Source of the DNA: CAYTWW01 sp043801855
GTDB lineage: Archaea > Nanobdellota > Nanobdellia > Woesearchaeales > GW2011-AR15
Assembly: GCA_043801855.1 (NCBI GenBank)
Contig: JAZDLQ010000009.1
Coordinates: 1-29,286, forward strand
Length of the DNA stretch: 29,286 bases
Direction: 5' to 3'
Made by a program: the position numbers and the translations under genes. The number at the start of each line of letters is the position of its first letter. The first letter of the stretch is position 1. Below are positions 23,706 to 29,286 of this stretch, in pieces. A model generated the notes under the pieces. It did no database searches. It was not told the origin of the DNA and was given only the letters and a program-made list of their open reading frames with translations.

Positions 23706-23715
23706 CTTTAAATAT
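23706..23715 (+). promoter_or_regulatory. TATA box of the toxin-antitoxin operon
   Basis: CTTTAAATAT centres about 29 bases before the antitoxin ATG at 23740. This predicts a start within a few bases of the ATG, so the mRNA is leaderless. Confidence 0.5.
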
Positions 23716-23739
23716 GTAAATTATATCCATTGATATAAC

Positions 23740-24033
23740 ATGAATTTAGGCACATTATTTTTAAAAAATGAAAAAATTTTAAGATATCCTAGGTTAGACA
23801 CTGTTTTAATGGTGGAGGAATTCATTAAAAACCATGATGGAGAATATAAAAAAAGAAAGCTTTGGGAATCCTTGCCTAAAAAAATGATGTATCAGACATA
23901 TGATTTGATAATCCAATATCTTATTTATTCAAAAAAAATATCAATAGATGCAGAAGGAAAAATTGGATGGATCTATTATCCGGAAATTACACAGGAATAT
24001 ATTAAAAAGACCAATCTTGGAAGAAAAAAATGA
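23740..24033 (+). CDS. Probable antitoxin of a RelE-type pair
   Basis: A 97-residue, basic, mainly helical protein (MVEEFIKNHDGEYKKRKLWESLP, then a YDLIIQYLIYSKKI helix and GWIYYP). It looks like a small winged-helix domain. It overlaps the RelE-like toxin gene by four bases (ATGA), the classic antitoxin-first arrangement. The family resemblance is weaker than for the toxin, so the antitoxin role is inferred mainly from order and overlap. It would bind both the toxin and its own promoter, which directly precedes it. Confidence 0.6.
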   Translation: MNLGTLFLKNEKILRYPRLDTVLMVEEFIKNHDGEYKKRKLWESLPKKMMYQTYDLIIQYLIYSKKISIDAEGKIGWIYYPEITQEYIKKTNLGRKK

Positions 24034-24365
24034 TTCTGCCATCAAACATACGTTTTGCAGATGAAAAAATAAAAGAGGCTTTCTATAAGCTTGAATGCGG
24101 TGACAATTCTGAGAAAGATTTATTCAAAATAATAAATCAAGCTCTGGATAATATCGAAAACAATGCTTTTAGCGGAATACAGATTCCAAAGCGCCTTATT
24201 CCTAAAGATTATATTGAGAAATGTCAAGTTAAAAATTTATGGAAATATGATCTTCCTCGTGGATGGCGTTTAATTTATAGCATAACAAGGGATGAAATAG
24301 TTGTTGTCAGTTTAGTTCTTGAGTGGTTTGACCATACTGAATATGAAAGGAAGTTTAAGTATTGA
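24030..24365 (+). CDS. RelE/ParE-superfamily toxin
   Basis: A 111-residue protein matching a common archaeal RelE-like family. It opens with IRFADEKIKEAFYKL, then GIQIPKRLIPKDYIEK, LWKYDLPRGWRLIYSI and EWFDHTEYERKF. The W-K-Y-x-L-x-x-G-W-R-L-I-Y core is the beta-sheet of RelE toxins, which cleave ribosome-bound mRNA. Length is typical and the gene appears intact. It overlaps its putative antitoxin by four bases. Its stop codon (24363-24365) abuts the left edge of ahcY relic C, so the TA unit ends precisely at a relic boundary. Confidence 0.85.
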   Translation: MILPSNIRFADEKIKEAFYKLECGDNSEKDLFKIINQALDNIENNAFSGIQIPKRLIPKDYIEKCQVKNLWKYDLPRGWRLIYSITRDEIVVVSLVLEWFDHTEYERKFKY

Positions 24366-24491
24366 GAATTTTCTCCATGTGAGCCTTGCTACTTTCTCGT
24401 CTAACTTTTTTGGTAATCGATGGACACCAAGAGGAACATTTTCTGTCAATAGCTTCAGTTGAGCAAGCGTCTGGTTTGTAAATGAATTGCT
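24365..24491 (-). pseudogene. ahcY 3'-end relic C
   Basis: The minus strand from 24491 reads SNSFTNQTLAQLKLLTEN, then VPLGVHRLPKKLDEKVARL. After a one-base deletion it continues (H)MEKI and stops aligning at about 24365. This corresponds to AhcY residues 404-445. It begins at the same codon region as relic B and ends where relic A begins. Its right edge coincides with the stop codon (24490-24492) of the membrane protein gene. Confidence 0.85.
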
Positions 24492-25242
24492 AAATTGGTT
24501 TATTTGGTATATTTTTTAGTATTTTATCTACAAAATTCAAAATATTTTGTCTGTTTTGCTTGTAAACTATCCAGAATAATAATTCAATTGCTATCGCAAA
24601 AAATGCAAAAATAAACATACTAAATAACGTAGCAATACGAGTCTTTAAATTAACAGCAAAAGTAGAGTTAAATATAAATCCCGAAATAAATATTGATGTA
24701 AGGATTATTTCTAAAAAGAATTCTCTTAAAAATTTTAAATTTGGATATGTTCGAATCTCAAAAGTATTTTTAAATTCATTAATTTCTTCTTTTTTATAAT
24801 TTGGGTTTTTTGATTTAAGTTTAAATAAATCATTAAAATCATCATAATACGATAATACACGATAAAATAAAATTAGCAATATTATCGTTAAAGGTAAAAA
24901 AAAACCTAATTCGTTATTTGTTAAATTATTTCCAATGTTTACGAAAAATTCAGGTAGAATTAAAGAACCTATAACGAAGTATAATAAGAGTAAGCCAAAT
25001 AAATGCAGTATCCATTTTTTAAGTTGTTTTTTAGATAAAACAGGTAATTGAATATTTATTAAGAAAGAAACGATTAACAAACTAACAATCGAAGAAAAAA
25101 ACGTATCAATTGGATACATAAATTTACAGTGATAATAATTACTATTGATTTGGCAGAAAAAATTGGGTATATAGATAATTATAATTGGTACAATAGCAAA
25201 AATGAAAGATTTTATCAAGATATCTCTAAATTTTGTAGTCAT
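24490..25242 (-). CDS. Hypothetical multi-pass membrane protein
   Basis: A 250-residue protein with about six membrane helices: ~10-28, 44-64, 78-98, 112-132, 172-195 and 202-228. A charged cytosolic loop lies at ~133-165 (FNDLFKLKSKNPNYKKEE). The family is not recognised. Base use is more AT-rich than in the core genes, consistent with an accessory origin. Its TAG stop falls exactly at the edge of ahcY relic C, suggesting that it is the last gene of an inserted segment or that its end was made by the insertion. The 214 bases upstream (25243-25456) contain no gene that I can see. Confidence 0.55.
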   Translation of the reverse strand: MTTKFRDILIKSFIFAIVPIIIIYIPNFFCQINSNYYHCKFMYPIDTFFSSIVSLLIVSFLINIQLPVLSKKQLKKWILHLFGLLLLYFVIGSLILPEFFVNIGNNLTNNELGFFLPLTIILLILFYRVLSYYDDFNDLFKLKSKNPNYKKEEINEFKNTFEIRTYPNLKFLREFFLEIILTSIFISGFIFNSTFAVNLKTRIATLFSMFIFAFFAIAIELLFWIVYKQNRQNILNFVDKILKNIPNKPI

Positions 25243-25456
25243 GTTCGCTAAGATATTATTCTAAATCTTAAAATTATGTTTTCTTCCACAGGTCATCCTC
25301 ACGCCAGATTTATAAACTCAAGTTTTCTTATCGTCTTTGATTGTATCAACATTTTGATATCACTGAAGATATGTACAGCCATCAAATAATGATTTCATCT
25401 AAAGTGCAAATCAATTACATAGCTTCACAAAGTTAAGTAAAAAATCGTGATATAAA

Positions 25457-26744
25457 ATGATTGAATTATCAATTAACATGGAAAACAACGAGTTTAAAAT
25501 GGCGTTTAAGAGTATATCAAAGGAAGAAAAAAGAAAAATTCTTCTTGAATATGTTAAAAAAATTTATGAAACTGAAAAAAGATACGTTTCAAAAAGAGAG
25601 ATTAGAATAATTTTTCATGTAGAACTTTATAATTACTTCAAGGATGTCTTTGAAATGCATGCGCTTTTAGGAATAGAAGTGCCGTTGGAGTATATGCCAA
25701 GAGATTATGCAATAAATAAGATTCTTGGATATGTGAAAATGCAAGCTGAAAAAGGAATTTACCCCTCAAAAAATGATATAGAAAAAAAATTCAATGTCCA
25801 TATTTACACATACTTCTCAGGAATAGAAGATGTGTATGAGAAATCAGGCGTTGATTATTCAAAATTTAAGGAAGTCGTGCATGAAGCAAGCCTTAATTCT
25901 GAAGAAAAAAATGAATCAATTAAACAAAAAATAATTGAGTACCTGAAACAATGTACTTCTCAGGGATATTATCCAAGTTCAAATAAGATTCAAAAAAAAA
26001 TTTAATATCGCATTTTTCAAATACTTCAAAAATATCACAGAAGCCTATTCTGAAGCACATATACCTTATATAAGGCCTTGCCCAATTTTACTTGGAAAAA
26101 ACAAAGAAAAACTTCTTACAGAAATAGTAATTGAATTATTTCGCAAAATAAGATATAATATTTTAAGAGTATCTATTTTTGACACAGAAATGCCTAATAG
26201 GGAAGCTGATTTAACAGTTGTTGATGCATCAGGAAAAAAAGCTCTTATCGAATTAAAAGCATATAGAAATGATCAATCAATTACAATAAGAGAATTAAAT
26301 CAACTTCATAAATACATGGCAAAAAATGAAATACAAAACGGATTACTCATAACAACTTCAAATATAGCAAATTGCAATTTGCCTAATGTTCAGATAATAA
26401 AAGGTGCCGAATTAATGGAATTACTCCGTAAATATGGCATGTCAAATAGAATTGAAGATATTATCTGGATACAAAATGAAAGAGTTAATTTATTTAAAAG
26501 AATAAAAGATAAAGAAATTAAACGAAATAAAATAATTCAATTTATTCAAAACTATAATGGCATTCCAACTAAATATGAAATTGAGAAAAATATGTGCCTT
26601 GATTTAAGAACATATTTTAAAACAGATTGTATGACTGAATTAATAAAAGAAATAAAGAAAAAATCTAATACATATAATGATCTGCTTTGTAAGGACCGTC
26701 AACTGGTACTCCGAGATAGTCAGCCTGTTTACGGGTTAGCTTAG
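25457..26744 (+). pseudogene. Frameshifted PD-(D/E)xK nuclease with homing-endonuclease-associated-type repeats
   Basis: Two frames (25457-26005, and from about 26000 through the ATG at 26190 to 26744) become one protein if the A9 run at 25991-25999 is read as A8. The first part has three ~45-residue helical repeats with the pattern YxSxxxIxxxFxxxxYxYFxxxxxxxxxxGI (e.g. GIYPSKNDIEKKFNVHIYTYF and, across the shift, YYPSSNKIQKKFNIAFFKYF). They resemble the repeats attached to homing endonucleases. A Mrr-like nuclease domain follows (READLTVVD...ALIELKAY...GLLITTS), then a fourth repeat (IPTKYEIEKNMCLDLRTYF). The last ~27 codons read antisense through the ahcY end, so its native stop may be lost. 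Either a real frameshift or a homopolymer sequencing error. Confidence 0.65.
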
Positions 26745-28092
26745 TTAGTTTTACTCCAACTTTTTCCAAATGGAGTCTTGCTACTTCCTCGTCCAATTCT
26801 TTAGGCAACCTATGCACACCAAGAGGCACTTTTTCAGTCCATAATTTAATCTGAGCTAATGTCTGATTCGTAAATGAATTGCTCATTACAAAGCTCGGGT
26901 GCCCTTTTGCCAAACCTAAATTTAGTAATCTGCCACTGGCAAGTAGTAAAATACTATGCCCATCAGGAAACTGATAAATATCAACCTGTGGCTTTATGTT
27001 AATTACTTTAATCCCAGGCACTTTTTGTAACCTGTCAACTTGTATCTCGTTATCAAAGTGTCCAATGTTTCCCACAATCGCATGGTCTTTCATCTTCTCC
27101 ATGTGCTCAAGAGTAATTATATCGCAGTTTCCGGTTGTTGTTACAAAAATATCTGCTTCAGATACAACATCTTCAACTGTTTTTACAGCATACCCTTCCA
27201 TAGCTGCCTGAAGAGCGCATATAGGATCTATTTCAGTTATAACAACCCTTGCGCCAAATCCTCTCATAGACTGCGCGCATCCTTTTCCGACATCGCCATA
27301 GCCGCATACGCATACAACTTTTCCTGCGACCATCACGTCAGTCGCTCTTTTAATACCGTCAACAAGTGATTCTCTGCATCCATAAAGATTATCAAACTTG
27401 CTTTTTGTAACTGAATCATTAACATTTATTGCTGGAAAAAGAAGCTTTTTTTGCTCCATCATCTGGTATAGCCTATGCACCCCAGTTGTTGTCTCTTCAG
27501 AAACTCCTTTTATCTCTTTTGCAACTTTTGCCCATTTGCCAGGAGTTTTTGCATAAATTTCTTTTAGAATAATCATTAACTCTCTAAAGTCTTCTCCTTC
27601 TTTTGAATAATCTTTTTTTAGAATCGTTGGGTCTTTTTCAATATCAACCCCTTTATGTATCATAAGTGTTGCATCGCCACCATCATCAACAATTAAATTT
27701 GGGCCAATCCCGTTTCCAAAGTCAAGTGCTTTTTCTGTATACTGCCAATATTCTTTTAGTGATTCGCCTTTGTATGCAAATACAGGAACACCGCACTTTG
27801 CAATTGCTGCTGCTGCTGCATCATTAGTTGAATAGATATTGCATGAGCACCATCGAACAGATGCACCAAGTGCCGTTAGTGTCTCGATAAGAACTGCTGT
27901 CTGCGCAGTCATGTGAAGGCTTCCTGTTATCCTCGCACCTTTTAGCGGCTTGTTTTTGCCGTATTTCTGCCTTACTGACATTAAACCTGGCATTTCTTTT
28001 TCTGCCAATACTATCTCTTTTCTTCCAAGATCAGCTAAACCCATATCTTTTACAATGTAATTTTTTGTTGTATCCATTTTTTGCATCCTCAT
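26665..28092 (-). CDS. ahcY: S-adenosyl-L-homocysteine hydrolase
   Basis: A 475-residue cytosolic, NAD-dependent enzyme that splits S-adenosylhomocysteine to adenosine and homocysteine, keeping methyltransferases running. Substrate-site motifs are TGSLHMTAQTAVLIETL (57-73), CNIYSTNDAAAAA (84-96), DDGGD (136-140), SEETTTGVHRLYQM (198-211) and NVNDSVTKSKFDN (223-235). The NAD-binding motif is GYGDVGKGCA at 264-273. The C-terminus, which reaches into the neighbouring subunit's NAD site, is KADHYMY; Lys469 and Tyr473 are kept, but Met replaces the usual Arg (DHYRY). Start ATG 28092 fits a TATA-like box at about 28118-28132; ATG 28086 and 28077 are alternatives. Its 3' end is the source of relics A-C. 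Confidence 0.95.
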   Translation of the reverse strand: MRMQKMDTTKNYIVKDMGLADLGRKEIVLAEKEMPGLMSVRQKYGKNKPLKGARITGSLHMTAQTAVLIETLTALGASVRWCSCNIYSTNDAAAAAIAKCGVPVFAYKGESLKEYWQYTEKALDFGNGIGPNLIVDDGGDATLMIHKGVDIEKDPTILKKDYSKEGEDFRELMIILKEIYAKTPGKWAKVAKEIKGVSEETTTGVHRLYQMMEQKKLLFPAINVNDSVTKSKFDNLYGCRESLVDGIKRATDVMVAGKVVCVCGYGDVGKGCAQSMRGFGARVVITEIDPICALQAAMEGYAVKTVEDVVSEADIFVTTTGNCDIITLEHMEKMKDHAIVGNIGHFDNEIQVDRLQKVPGIKVINIKPQVDIYQFPDGHSILLLASGRLLNLGLAKGHPSFVMSNSFTNQTLAQIKLWTEKVPLGVHRLPKELDEEVARLHLEKVGVKLTKLTRKQADYLGVPVDGPYKADHYMY

Positions 28093-28144
28093 AAAATCAA
28101 TATTTCAATGCTAAATAACGAACATTTTTATAATTATCTTTAAA

Positions 28145-28159
28145 AATAATACAATTATT
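28145..28159. promoter_or_regulatory. Palindrome between divergent ahcY and Lrp genes
   Basis: AATAAT-ACA-ATTATT is a perfect 6-bp inverted repeat in the very AT-rich divergent promoter region. Two direct repeats (ATATAGAAAAA at about 28177 and 28226; ACAATAAATA twice at about 28190-28210) lie beside the Lrp start. They are possible Lrp operator sites, but low complexity makes chance palindromes likely. Confidence 0.25.
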
Positions 28160-28238
28160 ACAGAAAAATTTAAAAAATATAGAAAAATTACAATAAATAA
28201 ATACAATAAATATAATAATTTCAACAATATAGAAAAAA

Positions 28239-28658
28239 ATGACTGATGACAAAGACCTAAAAATAATAAAAGAGCTAAAAAAGAATTCAAGGCAAAAAGT
28301 TACTGATATTGCAAAGACCCTGAAGATGAGGGGAAGTACAGTTCATCTTCGCATCCAAAAGCTATTAGAAAATAAGGTAATTGAGAAGTTTTCAATAAAA
28401 ACAAATGACGAAAAATTAAAAGAGAATTTTACAGTATTTATCCTTGTCAATACTGAAAAAGACATACCTGATGAGTTTTTTAAAAAATATTCTATCAAAG
28501 AATCATTCGGGATAACCGGTGAATATGATATTATCCTTAAATGCAAGTTTGCTGATATTAATGAATTCAATAAATTCATCCTTGAATTCAGGAAGCTTGA
28601 AGGCATCAAAAAGACATTAACGATGGTTTCAACTACAAAAATAAAAGAAGAATTTTAG
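28239..28658 (+). CDS. Lrp/AsnC-family transcriptional regulator
   Basis: A 139-residue regulator. The N-terminal winged helix-turn-helix (about 1-55) has DLKIIKELKKNSRQKVTDIA and the recognition helix MRGSTVHLRIQKL. The C-terminal RAM ligand domain (about 62-139) has ITGEYDIILKCKFADINEFN and ends with a typical MVSTTKIKEEF. Such proteins bind DNA as dimers/octamers and sense amino acids or related metabolites. It is transcribed divergently from ahcY over a 146-base gap, so control of ahcY or autoregulation is plausible. A degenerate fragment of another family member lies at 22256-22411. Confidence 0.88.
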   Translation: MTDDKDLKIIKELKKNSRQKVTDIAKTLKMRGSTVHLRIQKLLENKVIEKFSIKTNDEKLKENFTVFILVNTEKDIPDEFFKKYSIKESFGITGEYDIILKCKFADINEFNKFILEFRKLEGIKKTLTMVSTTKIKEEF

Positions 28659-28661
28659 GTT

Positions 28662-29150
28662 TTAGTCAAAATCTTTTATTAGGCTTATATTTATTTCTTT
28701 AATCGAATCAATTAGAATATCCGCTTCTCCCAAAAGCTCTTTTTTTGTCGATGATAAAATTGCAATGCAGTGCATGCCTGCTCTTTTAGCAGCAATCACT
28801 CCGTTCATCGCATCTTCTATTACTACACATTCATAAGGCTCTGATTTAAAGCGCTCTGCGCATTTCTGGAATATCTCAGGATTTGGTTTGCTGAATTTAA
28901 CATCAAGGCCAGATATGACAAAATCAAACATGCCTGCAATCTTATTATTTTTCAAAACTATATCTATGTGTGACCTTTGTGAAGATGACGCAAGCGCAAT
29001 ATTATACTTATTTTTTTTAAGCAATTTTAAGAGTTCAATTACACCATGAAAAAGTTTAAAATAAGGATATTTCGGGTCAATATATGAATTCTTGTCAATT
29101 ACTGCTTTTTTTTCATCTACTTTTTTTTTGGTTTCTTTTTCAATAAATTT
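28662..29150 (-). pseudogene. HAD-superfamily phosphatase (beta-phosphoglucomutase-like), 5' part cut off by an insertion element
   Basis: The minus-strand frame runs from about 29150 (EDVKFIEKETKKKVDEKK, then YFKLFHGVIELLKLLKK) to the stop at 28662. HAD motif II is the Ser of ALASSSQ, motif III the Lys of FSKPNPEIF and motif IV the Asp pair region of VVIEDAMNGV. The first visible part is the helical cap. Motif I (DxD, the nucleophile) and the N-terminus are missing: upstream of 29151 the sequence turns into a GC-rich palindrome with an in-frame stop. A TTG at 29022-29024 or internal codons could start a shorter protein, but it would be catalytically incomplete. The gene ends four bases from the Lrp stop (convergent). 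Confidence 0.7.
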
Positions 29151-29286
29151 GACATCCTCCTCGGGCTAAAGCCTCGCCCTGCGGGGCGACCCCTCCGCTT
29201 TGCTACGGGGCGAGGATTCCGATTAATTGATTTGGCGTGATGAGCGCTCTGATTTTTCACATATGCAATAGCATAATTTATGTCAA
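29117..29286 (-). CDS. tnpA: C-terminal end of an IS200/IS605-type Y1 transposase (runs off the window)
   Basis: Read on the minus strand from 29284, the frame begins DINYAIAYVKNQSAHHAKSI. This resembles the C-terminal helix of Y1 (HUH) transposases, which carries the catalytic Tyr (here in AYVKNQ) followed by the N-Q-x-x-HH pattern. It then runs on through the GC-rich palindrome as a basic tail to a stop at 29117-29119. The native protein probably ended before or within the palindrome. The rest of the gene lies to the right of the window. The call is from a short motif only. Confidence 0.5.
   Translation of the reverse strand, partial: DINYAIAYVKNQSAHHAKSINRNPRPVAKRRGRPAGRGFSPRRMSNLLKKKPKKK
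29151..29220 (-). mobile_element. Palindromic end of an IS200/IS605-type element
   Basis: This is the only GC-rich block in the window. CCTCGCCC (about 29172-29179) pairs with GGGCGAGG (about 29208-29215). GGGGCGACCCC and GGCTAAAGCC form smaller hairpins inside and beside it. Nested imperfect hairpins just after a Y1 transposase C-terminus and a ...GAGGATGTCA edge are typical of IS200/IS605 transposon ends, which are recognised as single-stranded hairpins. It interrupts the HAD gene at about 29151. Confidence 0.6.

Noticed and set aside
22717..24491. ahcY relics as local duplications of the present gene
   Set aside because: They differ at many synonymous positions and at diagnostic residues from the intact gene and from one another, and two share the same breakpoint; displaced ends from integration fit better.
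29151..29220. GC-rich palindrome as an ordinary rho-independent terminator of the HAD gene
   Set aside because: It lies at the 5' side of the HAD frame, interrupts it, contains several nested hairpins without a T-run in the right place, and adjoins a transposase-like C-terminus.
1..29286. CRISPR array, rRNA genes, replication origin
   Set aside because: No regularly spaced repeats, rRNA-like stretches or clustered origin-box repeats were seen.

Overview
The window looks like a chromosomal segment of an AT-rich archaeon, probably of the DPANN group (Woesearchaeota/Pacearchaeota-like). The evidence is the gene content: eL43 (L37Ae), Rpo12/RpoP, KEOPS Pcc1, prefoldin beta, UPF0147, RNase P Rnp4, Dph2, ABCE1, family B DNA polymerase, an archaeal OB-DHH nuclease and Lrp. 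Many TATA-like boxes lie about 25 bases upstream of start codons, which suggests mostly leaderless transcripts. The phylum-level placement is inference.

Region 1 (1-4460) is an overlapping information-processing operon (eL43, Rpo12, Pcc1, prefoldin beta, UPF0147). It is followed by a radical SAM enzyme with a G10 tract, a small MscS-type channel and an MJ1487-like (COG1031) radical SAM protein. Region 2 (4460-7340) holds a tRNA-Gln(CTG) gene split by a 179-nt intron in its T-loop, a partial copy of that locus, a coiled-coil protein, Rnp4, a strongly structured RNA or leader, and two very small genes. Region 3 (7338-17340) has a one-domain Dph2, an OB-DHH nuclease, several membrane proteins, a DUF58 + von Willebrand A fusion, ABCE1 with a structured RNA in its upstream gap, an 18-residue Lys/Ala peptide with a strong Shine-Dalgarno, and PolB. 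Region 4 (17358-22113) has two divergent, related membrane proteins and two abutting GH77 4-alpha-glucanotransferases.

Region 5 (about 22200-28100) is accessory and is the most interesting part. S-adenosylhomocysteine hydrolase (ahcY, 28092 to 26665, minus strand) is intact. To its left lie three separate degenerate pieces of ahcY 3' ends (A 22717-22824, B 23580-23683, C 24365-24491), all in the same orientation as the real gene. Their reading frames still spell canonical AhcY C-terminal residues. B and C both begin at the same place in the gene (codons 401-404). C and A are complementary (codons 404-445 and 444-475), as if one displaced 3' end had been split by a later insertion. Between and beside them are a RelE-type toxin/antitoxin pair, a winged-helix pair, a membrane protein, a frameshifted nuclease with repeated helical modules, and fragments of a pyridoxamine-phosphate-oxidase-like and an Lrp-like gene. 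My reading is that the 3' end of ahcY is a recurrent integration site, and each integration leaves behind a displaced gene end. No integrase is visible in the window.

Region 6 (28239-29286) holds an Lrp/AsnC regulator divergent from ahcY, and an HAD phosphatase whose 5' part is cut off by the end of an IS200/IS605-type element. The last codons of that element's Y1 transposase and its palindromic end are visible at the right edge.
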